Shown here one piece after another: positions 34,875 through 48,157 of a stretch of 64,000 nt of DNA. How positions within the stretch are numbered: the stretch's first letter is position 1; each line of letters opens with the position of its first letter. Source of the stretch: Solea solea (Eukaryota; Chordata; Actinopteri; Pleuronectiformes; Soleidae); assembly GCF_958295425.1 (NCBI RefSeq), contig NC_081150.1, forward strand, positions 11,717,001 to 11,781,000, in the 5' to 3' direction. The position numbers were made by a program, and so were the translations under genes. Below the pieces are notes generated by a model. It ran no database searches. It worked only from the letters and a program-made list of their open reading frames with translations, and had not been told where the DNA came from.

Positions 34875-37076
34875 TTTTGACTTTTACTACAACATGGCAC
34901 TGCAATGAACCTTTAATTTTGCTTACCCATTCATACCCATTTCCTTTAAAAAATGTATATCCTATTTGCAAATAAAAATATCTGCAAAAAAGAGAGAAAA
35001 AAATAACTCAACATAAATATAATAGTGTATAATATAATATATACCTATAGCTATGTAAATCCACAGAATGCAACATGGTAGACCAGTGCTAAGATATTTA
35101 CACACATTCTTCTTTCAAGTTTATACATTCTTTTAACTCCACGTTCAAACTGTTGCGTGGTTTGACTCCACATACAGATACAGAAAAACTTATTTTTGTT
35201 GTACGCACATTCAAATAAGTCTTTAAGTGTTCTTCCAATTGAGTTTGCACAGGTGTAACCAATGAGACTAATTATTAATCAGGGAGTTGGAAGTGGGCGT
35301 GGTCTGCTTCAGCTGAAGCAGCACCAGGTGAGTTGATTAGTTGATTAGCTCAGCTGGGGTGAGTTGACTAAAGCTGGAGACACACTAGCAACTCTCACAG
35401 TCACTAGTGCTTTTGAAAAGACTTGGAGTTCACACTAACCGACTGGTTTCAGCAGATTATTACTATTTTTTTTTTTTTTTATGACGACTGAAATACTGGG
35501 GATCACACGTTTAACGACTCTGCCCGATGATGTTCACAGACGACATGATGTTTCAAACCAACTGCACGCATCAAACTCGACCATGTCTACAAGCGCGACA
35601 GTTTAAAGGGTAAACGTCTTCATCTTCTAACTCTTTGTTTCCTGTGTCCCACCTGCTCTTTTTCATTATCTGCTGTTGTGTTTGTGACTGATGTCGGGTC
35701 TGTGAGACCCTCACACACTTTGAGTTTTTACAGCTGTCACGCTAACAGATTTCTGTGCCAACTAGCCATGCTGACTGTCCCCCATCAGTGCTGTCCCCTG
35801 GCTTAATCAGCCTCTCTTTGTCTGCAGAAGAAGCAAGACCAGAGATGAAGTGTAGAATATTTAAGTTTGATGCCTGTCTGTGGTATCTGCTGATAAAACC
35901 CCTGTGTTGCAGGAGTTTAGTCAGAGAAACCTGCTGTTTGTTTGATCTGATGAGTTCAACACTTTTAGTTCTGTCTCTTTGTGATATGGGAACAGTTTGG
36001 TTCAAAATGTTTGCTGTCATAATGGCACAGAGTGGATCTGTGCTTCTCCTGGATAGAAAGAAACATGTTTCAGTGGTTGCTCCTCAAGTGCTCTGACCAT
36101 GTCATTTTACCTTTTTCAACATTCCTGCTGAAAGTGCCAATCACTATAGTGGCTGAAGGATGACAAGTTGGGGAGAGTGGATGTGAGGTCCAGAGTCCTG
36201 GTCTGTGGTTTATGAACCACACCACCCATACATTAGCTGCACATTCACAATTAGGTTTTGTACTATGTAAATTAACAATTATTGAATTTAGCATAGGCTG
36301 TGTACAGAGGGACGCAGCAGTCATCCTTTTGTCCTTTCATGAAGCTTAAATTTAAACACCTTTTTCATTTTAAGTAAGTTCTAATAACAAAGGACAGACT
36401 ACAAAAACAACTACTGAAGAACGGTGTAAATGTTTATGTTCTATATTGGAAATCTGAAATCACACCTGGTCATAACCTGGTCATTCAGTAGTTTGATAGG
36501 ATAAAAGCTTCTTGCCCCCGTGCTGCCACTGTATACACACAATATACAGTCAGGTCTGATAGTATTGCTTGACAGAGTCTGTTTTCAGATGAAAGAAGCA
36601 GCATACAAAAAATATGACATTGTTTCTGTTCACAAAGCCCAAACAGAGGCACTATTTATTGGTCATATTTTAATATTATCACATTTGGATTTAGGTTGTG
36701 AAGAGATTGATTCCCCCCCCCCCCACCGGCTCTCTCTATGACAGGAAATAATTAAAAAAATTAAATAATTTTAAGTGGAAACAATTCTATAATTCATCAT
36801 GATAATGGACTATGATTCATGCATTCCAGATAGGAGCATCAAATTGGCATAAGTGACAAGTGGGGCACTGTCCCTGGAGTGTACACGTTGTGCAGACAGA
36901 CGTGTGTGAATGGACATTAATAAGCTTATTTTATTCAACAGCTCCTCCATCCATGGTTCCATTTTTATGCACTTGGCTATTATTCCACATTCATGACGGC
37001 GGGAGGACTGTGTGTGAAGTTGACTGTCTTCAATTTCCCTTTGATAAATGTACAGTTAGGGCTCAGATATTTTTGA

Positions 37077-37145
<69 letters not shown>

Positions 37146-38011
37146 AGTGTGTAAGTTGTTTTTATGTGGACGCCCATGGATTTATCACTTCACATTGGGA
37201 GTCTTAGATGTTTGGCTGATATCTCATTGAAAGATATTTATCTTAAACATAATCTGTGTTTGAAAACTAGGAGTGAGTGCAGTGTATGACCTCTGTTATC
37301 TGTTCTTGGAATTTCAACATTTCACTCTTATAACGCTCCCTTTCTTCCAGTTCCTTCTCTGCTCCTTCATCTCCTCATCAGATCTGGTTCTTTTTCTTTG
37401 GCCACATATTTTTCTTTTGATGATTTATTGATGATGCTTTTTGGTGACCACCACATATAGATCATTGAGTCTTCAACTCTGGTAGATCAATTTGGTGTGG
37501 GACAGTGAAAGAAAAACTCACTTAGAGACATTGTGACGCATCAGTGCCAGGTAGTTTGACACTAAAGCAAAAACTGCAGATAATGCTTTAATGTATTGCT
37601 ATATAACTTCACACATGCAGTACTGTGCAAAGTGTTTAGTGTGACCTACCTTTATATTTGAACAATAGGATGACCCTGACTCTCTTAAACCCTTATTGTT
37701 ACTTCCCAGCTAAAACCTGTCAGCGTGTATCTGCTGTGATAAAAGTCGCCAGGTATTATATTCATGACCCGCTGGAGCATTATATGCACATGTTGTATGA
37801 GTTCAACTCATTGAGAGTTTGCTAATATACAAGACCCACTTTCAGTCACGTCATTCCAATGCAAAAGGCGATGATCATATAATTTGACAGACATATTCTG
37901 CACCTGAGACTTTTACACGGTACTTCATCTGCTAATCATTTCTGGGACTTAAGTGCCAATTTCAGGCAAAATGAAAAGCGTGTTGAATTATGTGCCTCAG
38001 AGAACTTGATT
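34875..38011. other. Intergenic with (GT)n and poly-C
   Basis: Poly-C lies at 36713-36724. A (GT)n tract of about 28 units spans 37081-37137 and ends in alternating GC to 37145, a Z-DNA-prone composition. No gene was recognised. Confidence 0.5.
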
Positions 38012-38078
38012 CCCCCCCCCCCCCCCCCCGCGACCCACATGTGGAGGATAAAGCAGTAGAAAACTGATCAATGGTTGT
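38012..38078 (+). mobile_element. Poly-C joined to SINE 3' fragment
   Basis: Eighteen C residues run into CGCGACCCACATGTGGAGGA and TAAAGCAGTAGAAAACTGA, the 3' end of the V-SINE-like family at 30924. The poly-C probably expanded from the CCCCCCGCGACCC segment of the SINE itself. Confidence 0.65.
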
Positions 38079-39769
38079 CCTTAAGGCTATGCTGATAAAA
38101 CCCCACTAATAAATCAGTTCTGAACAATTGAATTTCAGAGACATTTACACTTTCCAGTTGTTTGATTTGACATGAATTATAACCCATTCTGCTATAGACT
38201 TTAGAACTCATTTTATTTCTTGTGACTGTCAAGATATTTTGTATACACAATCATTTCTGAGATAGAAAAGTGTTATCCATCTAGTTCCTGTATATTGCTC
38301 TAAGAGTTTTACAGCCCATAGGGCAGTGCATGTCCTCATTATACCTCGGATGCTTTATTCCCACACGGACTTGCTCAAACTTCAAAACACTTAGTTAAAG
38401 GCCTTCTATTGGTTCCAGACTTGGCTGAAGACTTTATTTATGAAACCCCGAAAGACCCTGCTTGAGGAAACACTGTAGACTCCACAAAATCTTTGAAATC
38501 TGACATTAAACCATTATTTTAGACTCCGTATTTATTAAATTTTTAATGTGATTCTTTTAGTAAGGAAGGTAAAGATAATGTAATGTGAAGATCTTTGCAA
38601 AGTGAAGCGCGTAACTTCTTACATATGCTACATATAAATAGTGACACCATCACTTTCTAAAAGCTGGGGTACACCCACCCCAACTTTTGGTTCACCCCAT
38701 TAATTATAATTCACATAAAACCATTTTATACATTTTTCAGTGATGATGATGACCATTATCTTTAAAAAACTGTCTCTTTTAGATAAGGCGAACCAAACCA
38801 GTATCTATTCATAAATCTCATATATATTTAAAATGTGTTTTGTCTTACTTGTCATACTAATGGCATCAACTACAATGCTGTCAATTTTTATTATTGTGCT
38901 TTTATTTTTTATTTTCCCCTTTTTTCATTATTGAATTTCATGGCACTTCATAGAAAACCACGGTCCTCTTAAACTCCTTTGAGTTTGTTTTGAGAGGGAC
39001 ACCACCTGAATTTTTTTCCTTCATATTATTTTAATTAAAATGTTATGTTAGATTTGTTATCAATAAAACTGAAATTGTTCATAATCTGATATTGTTGAGC
39101 ATCGTGATCTTCATCAGACTCCAGTATACACGTAACAAAATATCATTAAAAGAAGATTTTATCTTAGATGACATTGGGAGAACCGTGTAATAATTACACA
39201 GTGATGAAAGAAGCTGATCATCCACTATCTGGACACACAGAAACTGATACCTTGATCTGAGACGGAGTGAGTCACTGATTTCAAGCCCCACAAGTGTTTC
39301 AGTCTGTATCCTAGAGACTGTATTATATCTGATCAAGCATAAAATGATTTAATTAAGGCTTCATTGATATCATTTAGATTCAATTTGTGTAGGTTTTTTT
39401 TGTCAAATAATGGGTCTGTCAAATATAAAACCGTATTCTACTGTAACTGCCAGTTTTATCGCAATGTTTGTCCGAAAACAGACGCATTCATATCTCACCA
39501 ATCTGCAGAATGCATCTAATAAAAATATATCTTTATAATCATTTAGATCACAGTGACTCATTCATAAGCACACACGGAGTGAGTCATGTATTATAGAGTG
39601 TGCAGTCACACTGTGACTCAACCAGCTGAAAGATGCTGCTGCAAGACCATACGTTGCCTTCACTGTCCAAACCCAGCATTACTCTGTGTTCATGTACCAG
39701 CACATACACACATACTGTACATGTAACTCTCCCAGTGTCTGTTGATTTTCATAAACATGGAACCTGTTT
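38079..39769. other. Intergenic, nothing recognised
   Basis: AT-rich unique sequence with no coding or repeat feature that I can support. Confidence 0.4.
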
Positions 39770-40097
39770 GGGCCACACGGTTGGTGTAGTGGTTATCACT
39801 CTTGCCTTTGTAGCTAGAAGACCTGGGTTTGCGATCCAGTTGGAACAAGAGTCTTTCTGCATGGAGTTTGCATGTTCTCCCCGTGTGTGCGTGGCTTTAC
39901 TCCTGGGTTCTCTGGTTTCCTCCCACAGTCTAAAAACATGCACATTTGGAGATTAGGCAAATTGGACACTCGAAATTGACTGTGAATCATAGTGGGTGGT
40001 TGTGTGTCTCTATGTGGCACTGTGATGGACTGGCCAGCTCTGTCAGCTGGGATTAGCATCAACGCACCCCGTGACCCTGGAGGATAAAGCAGTAGTA
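39770..40097 (+). mobile_element. V-SINE-like element, diverged copy
   Basis: It is colinear with 30924-31310 from GGGCCACACGGTTGGTGTAG to GGAGGATAAAGCAGTAG. The B box is changed to GGTTTGCGATCC, so pol III activity is unlikely. A deletion removed part of the 3' third (the TCCAGGGTGTACCC segment). Confidence 0.8.
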
Positions 40098-41555
40098 GAA
40101 TTTTAGTCTGTCAGCAACAGGTGGAGATAGGGAGTGAGGGTATTCTTCAAAAACGACAGTAATAGACTGTAGAAACATTATACCTTGAATTTATCCTTTG
40201 AAAAGTGCATGAGAGGGAGGGAGAGAGACATTGTTAGATAACCTTGGCTGAATTTCCCTGTGTTTTCCTGTGTGGGAGAAAAGTATCCACACCAGCATGT
40301 CTACCACTGCTTGTCAGCTTCCTCTCCACTTTCAGCTGTCTGTATTTTAATGCAGACCCTCATTTTGCTTCTAAGACAATAATTTGGTTTTCTTAATGTC
40401 ATGTAAACATGTCAGTCTGATTAAAATGAAGCTAGTCTTAGTCGGACTAATATATCTGGATAATGCGATTCATAGTCAGATTACTCCTGCATGTAATGAT
40501 TAGACAGACTGGAGTTGGACTTGGTGTTTTGCACATGAAAAATTATTTTGTGAATATAATGGCGGAATCATTGCTATCAGTAAAGCTAATATTTCAGTTT
40601 CCTCATTCTCTAGTGACTCATCATGGGTCACCTTTTTTATTATTTTAATATTATGCATTTCTTGCATATACCACCTTAAAGATAAACATGTGATATGCGT
40701 TTCAATCTAACTTAATGAGTAAATATAAGAGCATTTTGTGTGTTGATTTAAAGGATGTATTGCACTTCTTTTTCTCTCCCTCCCTCAAAACATGAAACAA
40801 AAACTTCAAAATTCAAGCTGAGCTCATAAAACCTTTGATACTTGATCTTGTAAAATCAAATGAGTAAAAACTACTTTGTCATTACTCCAAAACCAAACAC
40901 TGCCATCAACACACAAAAGCCAGCTAATGCATGAACATTACTCAGCAATCATTACACACTACAGAAATAACTGCAAAACGCTGTGCATAGCAGGAAATAA
41001 GTCTTAATTTACTGTGGGATATTTGCACATTGCTGCATTAACAGAGCCAGCAGTTCACTGATCAGTCATTCTGCATCAGTTCCATGGTTTTTGTCCACGC
41101 TGACCAGTTGCAACCTCTTCTTCTCCTTTTCTTGACATTGAATCTTGGTTCATCTTTTCACAGAGCCCAATTCAAACCTGTACACAGTGAAAAGTGATTA
41201 AAATTAGTTTTAGTTTTGTGCTGATGTTGGTGCCGTTGACTTAATGTAAATGTTCACTTACATCCACATCATGACATCATCACTCTTTTTAATTTTTGTT
41301 ACATTTGCTACGCTTTAGTCTTCTTTCATCCTCATCTTATTGTATTGCACGGTGTGGTCAATTGTGGGAAAATCCTCCTTTTAAAATGCCTCACACAGTT
41401 TAAGTGCATTATTTTTGATGGACCATATCAACAATGAGTCTTCTGTTTAGTGAACTGGTTCCACACATCAGTGATGTAACCTTTGGGGCCTGCATGTGTC
41501 ATTCTGGGTTCAGGCTGCTGAATGTATTAAGTGTGACTAAGAATTGCTATAGAAA
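40098..41555. other. Intergenic, nothing recognised
   Basis: No coding signal and no transposon ends. Open frames are short. Confidence 0.4.
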
Positions 41556-42775
41556 TAAGAAGAAGTTTTGAGTTTTGCAAAATGGGAGAATGGGGAGATT
41601 TGCAAATTGTGTCCTATCAGATAGACGGTGTTTAGGATGTTTCAGTCTGTCAGTGAAGGAGCATATGGTGTCCTGCAGAGAGTGGGAGAGGTTTTCCATC
41701 GTAGACGATATAGCTTTGCTATCGCTCACTGCTCTCCCACCAACTTCACTGGGTCAAGAGGGCATCCCAGGACGGAGCTTTTTTGTTATCAGTCTGTCCA
41801 GCCTCTTCCTGTCCCCTATTGACATACCTCTGCCCCAGCAGACCACTCCAAAAATATGGCTGATGCTACTACACAGTCATAAAAGGTCTTAAGGAGCATC
41901 CCCTGCACCCCAAAAGACCTTACTTTCCCAAACAGGCAGAGTAGATCTGCTCTGACCCTTCCTGTAGAGGGCAGCAGCAGCATGGCCAGTCCAGTCCAGT
42001 TTATCGTTCAGTTGAACACCCAGGTAAGATGTTACCATCTCAACAGATGTTGGAGTGTCTCCTCCTTCTTTAGTTTACCCTGTTTTGATCTGGAGGTGGT
42101 TCTGCGGGCACAATTCCACAAAGTTTCCTCAGTTTTCTGTAATCCTTGTTGCCGTCATCAATGATGAGACCAACAATTGCAGAGTCATCAGAGAACTTCT
42201 GCAGGTGACATGAGGGGGAGCTGTAGTGGAAGTCTGCAGTGTACAGGGTGAAGAGGAACTGAGCCAGAAGAACCATTCCCTGTGGGGCCCCCTGCAGACA
42301 GTCATGTCCGACACACAATCCCAGGTACACACAAAGTGGGGTTGATTAATCAGGTAAATCCACTCCAGTTTGTCCTTCAGAAGTGTTGGCTGTTTAGTGT
42401 TGAAAGCACCGCAGTGTTCTAGCAGTGCTCCCAGACTTTTCCGAGTGAGAAAGAGGTCTGTGCTGCAGGTAGATGACAATCATCCACCCCAATGTCAAGC
42501 CAACTGCAGCGGGTCCATCACTGGTCTCACTATGGGGCATACTCCAGGGACTTCATCAGGTGGGATGTTAGCACCACTATCCTGTAGCTGCTGCCATACC
42601 ACACAGCTGTGCCACAGCTGTAGTACTCTTCCCAGCTTCAGGCTCATGTTGATGGTGATCCTCATTATCCTGCACAGCTGGTCCGTTCAAGATTTAAAGA
42701 GCCTGAAGCTGATGCTATCAGGACCCACAGCCTTCTTTGCCTTGATCTTCCAGAGCTAATTTCTCACCTGGGTAG
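41556..42775 (-). mobile_element. Non-LTR retrotransposon reverse transcriptase remnant
   Basis: Read on the minus strand from 42775 down, successive frames give AVGPDSISFRLFKSW, a DEVPGVCPIVRPVMDPLQLA block, GAFNTKQPTLLKDKL, then GAPQGMVLLAQFLFTLYTAD and LQKFSDDSAIVGLI, the catalytic block (F.DD form). After these come YLGVQLNDKLDW and a C-terminal KHPKHRLSDR segment. This is the ordered RT domain of a Rex/CR1-like LINE. Frameshifts and stops split it, so it is dead. Neither a 5' start nor a clear 3' tail was found. Confidence 0.8.
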
Positions 42776-45700
42776 ATGTGATGTGTGGATTGGGTCAAGG
42801 CCCTCTTTTTCTCCTTTATGTCAGGATTAATCCAGGGTTTTATCGTTAGAGAAACGCCACACTGTCCTGGTGGCTACAGTCTTCTTTACACAAGAGTTTA
42901 TATAGTGTGGTAACTGTCAATGTTCTCCCCATGACCTTTGCATAGTTCCTCCCACACAGTGTGACTGATTTGATAAAGATGCTTTAGCAGTTTTAAAAGT
43001 GTTGTTTAGAAAATGGGGTTTAATGTTTTGGCTATTGTGAAAAATTGTAACTAGCATATACAGATAATTATACAGTTCACACAAGCTCAACAGGTGTAAT
43101 TCCTGACAAAAAAGTGCATAAAACTAATAGTTATCAATATGTTTACATATGAGAAGCACATAATAAAATATAAGAAGTAGGAAGCTATAGCACAAAACAT
43201 ACAGGAAAGGTGTCGTGTTACTTCAGAAAACATGCACAAACTATACAAACATCTCCTTTGCTATTGCATAGTATTTTGTTGCAGCCATTAATTTTATGCT
43301 GCTGTTACTAGAAATACTACTATAAATCCTAAACAGTGGGTGTACAAAAACAGCTGTTCATACATAATATATGGGGATTTATTATGTTTAGGACTGTCAT
43401 CACTATTGAGTTCTCATTACAGTATTGGCCCCCATTACAGAAGAGACGTAAACAACATCTCTAATGTATGTCATAATATTTTATTCCATTCACAACAAAT
43501 CTAAAAAAGCAAAACAGAATTGATATTTGAGCTGTGTTGATGTGCACAACTGTTTCACAACTACTACAAGATTTGAGGTTGAAATTGCCTCTAATAAACA
43601 CAGCACTCAGGCCAAACATAACCAGTAGATTATACAAAAAAAACGACAAAGTCCAGCAGGAGCCAACATAATCAGTATAGAAATTGACACATGGTGAATA
43701 CATGTCATCATGTGAGCTCATTTCATTGCCACCATTGAGGCCTTTTACAACATCTGTTTACGCTCACTCTTTCATATACCAGATGAATGAGCTGACAGTT
43801 GGCAGTTAAATGTCCACTGCAAACTGAGAAATCCACAAGCACTCAGACACACTGCTCATGTGAACAAGTGAAAGTGAAGCTTCACCAACATCTGTTAGTG
43901 AGAGCATGAGATCTTAAATCATCTGGGATGGGATAACCCCTTTGACAAACATCGACCCAACGGTGGGTCAGTTATTTGGCCACAAACTCAAAACGTGTTG
44001 CCAAACATTGTTCAAACCCACAGAATTTTATTTGCAAAAGTTTCCAAATCTCAAACAACACTTGGGGGAAAATTGGTATAAAATGATAGATTCATGGGTT
44101 AACCTCATCCGGCTTCAAAAAAGCATAATAAACCTCTAATATCATCAAACAGTGGAATCTGTACAGGTCTCTAAAACTTTAATGATAATTTATTATATTT
44201 CATTCAGGACAGGTGCCTTTAATTTAAATACTGTTAATTCATCAGGCTTCAATCCCCCATCTGTAAGGTAAGCTAGTGTGAGTCTCAGCTCACATGCCAT
44301 GATATTCTGACACCATTTATCTTGATAGTGGACGAGTGAGTCCAAATGTTTGTGCTGTAATAACTTTCCTGTTTTTAAAAAAAATAATTCTTTCATTGAT
44401 TTTCAGCCTACCCCACGTTACTCTTTATTAGTTTGGTTGAACTCTCTTCAAAACTATAAACTATGAGCCTCCAATTTAGCTTAATATCATAAATTTTCTA
44501 CAAGGTTCTGCAAGTGTTAAAGAAAGGTCATGAGTCACACACATCAGTCACTGTGTCTGACTCATGGAAGGATGGATGTTCCACCAGACTTTTCCCTTCA
44601 ACACTTCAGTTGGTCACCTCTTCACTCCAATGTCACTCTCTCGTTAGCGTTCCTCATCTCCCCGAAATGTGTGATGAGGTTAAAATTGAGCTTTGACAGT
44701 GTGTCTTACTAGGTGGTGTTTCCTTTGTGCAGTGTGCGGCTCAGCATGGCAAACTCGCAACCCACGTGTTGGCTGCAACTTACACCCCTTACACCAAACA
44801 GACCCAAGGCACTGTTAAACTTTAATGCTTAATTAGAAAAAAGGTCAGAGAGCAACTGGTTGCATCCATGTCTCCAGACTTGTCCCTTTTGAGCCCCCCT
44901 CCCCCCCAAAAATAGGTCAGAGAGCAACATCTAATGTTCACCCCCTTCAGAGATGATGGGTTCTTCTGTCAAAGAGAGGCAGAGAAGCAAAAGGATGGAG
45001 CCTAATCCAATCATACGCCTCTCAACAACACACATGCACAAAATTTACCACCATCCCCACCTCCACCACCATTTCTCTTCCTCCCTGTCATGACTGTAGA
45101 GCAATCACTCGTACACATAGTGTAACTATAGTATAGTATAATCATGGTGGCTCACGACAGATACATTCAGGCAAAAACAGGCATGAAATTCAAATAACTA
45201 CAAGGTTGAGGTTAAATTTCCCGACATGTTGAATAGTTTGAAATTAAGAAAAAGGTCTCCCATGACGCTCATCTCTTGGCGAAGACAGCACCTGTCTCTT
45301 GTCATTTAGTCCGCACTGCCCTCTAGTGCCATACATGCAAAACAGTGTAAAACATTCATTCATTCAGTTAGTTTTTGTGTTTTGTGTTTTTGCATCTTAT
45401 AACGTCATGCTTTGATTCAATGTTTTTTCATTGAAAATGTCTAAAATGTTTAGTTTTCAGTCTGTAGTGAAGAACCCTCCTATAAGGAAGGATCAAACAT
45501 GCCTTGCACAAAAATAGGTGAACCCAGTATCTGGAAAGCTTTGGAAAAACCACACCACCTCCCAGAGAGGCTGGTGGATAAATTAATCCTGGCTCATTAA
45601 GTCAGTTTGGTTTGTTTTTCACAATTTTACTCTAGTGAGGGATCCAGCCCACAATTACCTGTTAATGAGTTGATGTTTGAGTTTGAATAGATTCAACAAC

Positions 45701-46296
45701 TAATTTTAATTGACATAGCTGCTGCAAAACGTAAGAGTAACCCACATTATAATCAGCACTTTGTTTCAGCTGTTGTCGTTTTTTTAAGTGCTTTATAATT
45801 AAAGTTGGATTAGATAATCTATACTTAAGTTTCTATACACATTTCTGTCAATGAAATGATGAAAACAGATGATTATGGTTCTAGAAAATACTACTTTGTT
45901 TCTTCCCCTCTCCCTGTCTCATAAATAAATACCCATTTCCCTGATGGAGGCTTGAATTTCTGGTAAAGGTATTCAAATTCCCCAGCCATGAATTTAATAA
46001 GTCAAAAAATGCTTCATGTCTTTTGTACATGTCAACACTCTGTAAACCTACATTAAATACAAAACAGTAACTGTCCATTGGTCCTTGCCAATCTCATAGT
46101 GTGCAAACATATTCAGCAGCCCCGTCAGTCCAACAGTCGTTAGCAGAAAGAACGGCATCCAGTCCAGACATCAGCGAACAATCCTTTTTATAGTCACGAG
46201 AAGGAATCTGCCCATCAGCTCCAAAGTTCAGGATTAGCAAAGGAGAGGTTGTCAGCTCCTCTCAGTGAAGCCCATTAACAGACATAAGGAAAGAGA
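42776..46296. other. Intergenic, TMEM18 3' flank
   Basis: No gene was recognised. C-rich sequence lies at 44895-44910. Several open frames of 60-80 codons look random. The part nearest 46296 will include the TMEM18 3' UTR. Confidence 0.4.
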
Positions 46297-48157
46297 TCAG
46301 TCATTCTTTTCCCTTTTCTCTCTGCGGGCCTTTCGCTTCAGCTGGAGTGTCTTAAGTTCAGTCATGGTAGAAAAGGTCCTGTACACCCACACCATCTGCA
46401 GTTATGTAACGCACAAACACATGTTATCAGTGGAATAGCTTACACCAAATAGTGTTCTTGACATCTGATCTGATGTGACAAGTTGGACAATAATCTGTAA
46501 AACATACCACAATGATGACTGTATTGAGCAGAAGTGGGATCGAGAACACCAAAGATATGAACATGCCCTTGGAATCAAAGTACTGGAAATTGGAAAAAGA
46601 CCTGCAAACAGTAATAAAGCTTAATGAGCGTTTGTTGATTACTCTTAATTTACTGTTCCAGCAGAGCATCTACACACATTAACCCTGCATCTTACATCCA
46701 GTTCATGGCTGCCAGCTCATTCAGATGTTCAGCACCATACACCAAAGCAACTGTGGAGAGAATGCATGTCAGACAAGTCAGATCACACACACACCCACTC
46801 CAAAATTAGCAATCATGTCTCATTTGAAACTGTTGTGTTATTTGCTGTAGTGACAAATTAACACAATATACTACACACACACACACAGCAGAGCAGGGAG
46901 CTAGAATACAATTATCAACTGTGAAATACATACATTTATAATATTTATTCACATTCTCATCTTGCTAGTGTCATATAGACTTAGCACTGTTTTGAAGGCA
47001 AAATGGGGTCCAACCTGGCTGCAGCGAAGTGAACCTATCACAAGCGGTTTACTCGATAGACAGGATGTTCACTATTAATATCTGCAACTTCATTCTTACT
47101 AGTCAAAACTACAGTTACAAATATCCGCAATTTAGTTTTAGCGTGTCAGAATGACGTCACTTTTGCCATCCACAACTCAATTGTAGATATTTCTAATGCC
47201 AGTTTCAGATATCAGGGTCGCTATGACTAGACACAGTTCAATCCTCAATTTCAGATATCTACATTGTCCTTTTTAGATATCTTGAATTAAGTCTCCGATA
47301 TATGAAATTGGAATTAGAGATAAGAAATATCTATAATGACAAACTCCCCATGCATAAATGGCAAACATGATGTCATTTTGACTGGTAAAAAAAACTGAAT
47401 TGCAGATATCTGAAAACTGTAGTTTTGACTAGAACGAATGACGTCACAGATATTTACAGCTACAAGTCACAAAAAACGACTAGTCAAAATGACGTGACCG
47501 ATATCTGTAATGGAAATGTCAGATAGTCAACTAGGCCATTAAATGTTAAAAAGGATTGCCATTATTACTCATGAATGTGTTTTTTTCATTTTGATTGTTT
47601 TGTATCTTTTACGTTCTTCATGTTTGATAATATATACAACACACACATGATTTGCTATCAATTAGGTTACATAGAAATGTTAGACTTCAGACGTTGACTT
47701 TGACGTTAAACTAATTTGTCGAAGACTGATTTTCCTGTAATTAAGTGCATAAAACAAAAATTATATACAGTAACTTCTTGTTCACGTACCCATGAGCAGA
47801 AAGTGACAGATCTGAGCTCTGTAGTATCTGCAGGTCACCACCGTCACAAACAAACACACTACATGGGACACCATCAGTCCGATGAGCCAAGGCTCCGACC
47901 ACTGAACCTGGAGAAAAGACAAAGAAATAAGACATAAATAAGAACACGCAATCTTGAAGCTGTTCACAGAAGTGAGTTTCAATTAAAAGGCCGAGTGCGT
48001 TGAGGTTCGTTCAGCTAGCTGTGAGAGCTAGCATCTCGAATCAAGGCTTAAACGTGCGACTTACAGACATGAGAAACGACCATATTGACGTGATTCTTAA
48101 ATTACTGAATCCATCAATAGGGATAGCGCTGATATTCTCTGGTTTAACGTCCGTCAT
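46297..48157 (-). CDS. tmem18: Transmembrane protein 18
   Basis: TMEM18 is a small inner-nuclear-membrane/ER protein linked to neural cell migration and, by human association studies, to body weight (family knowledge). Five coding exons: 48065-48157, 47790-47907, 46696-46750, 46508-46601 and 46297-46395. All have GT-AG borders and phases close to a 152-residue protein. Residues 1-31 ([16 protein letters not shown]..) match the fish N-terminus. [14 protein letters not shown] starts the first membrane span, then come a span around [16 protein letters not shown], the signature [19 protein letters not shown], and the last span [15 protein letters not shown]. The tail is very basic ([12 protein letters not shown]), a probable nuclear signal. 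The ATG at 48157 is the one used by other fish. NWRSFS of relatives is NWMSFS here, because the split codon reads ATG. Intron 2 holds a GATATC-rich repeat. Confidence 0.97.
47060..47530. repeat. GATATC/GACGTCA-rich modular repeat in TMEM18 intron 2
   Basis: About nine variants of CAGATATCT and several copies of TGACTAG and GACGTCA occur in 470 bp, in both orientations. It looks like a palindromic, self-similar MITE or minisatellite of a kind seen in fish, but I cannot name the family. Confidence 0.6.

Noticed and set aside
36980..37207. Frames through the (GT)n tract
   Set aside because: Poly Val-Cys / Thr-His translation of a microsatellite.
42370..42759. 129-codon plus-strand open frame
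   Set aside because: Antisense to the LINE reverse-transcriptase relic.
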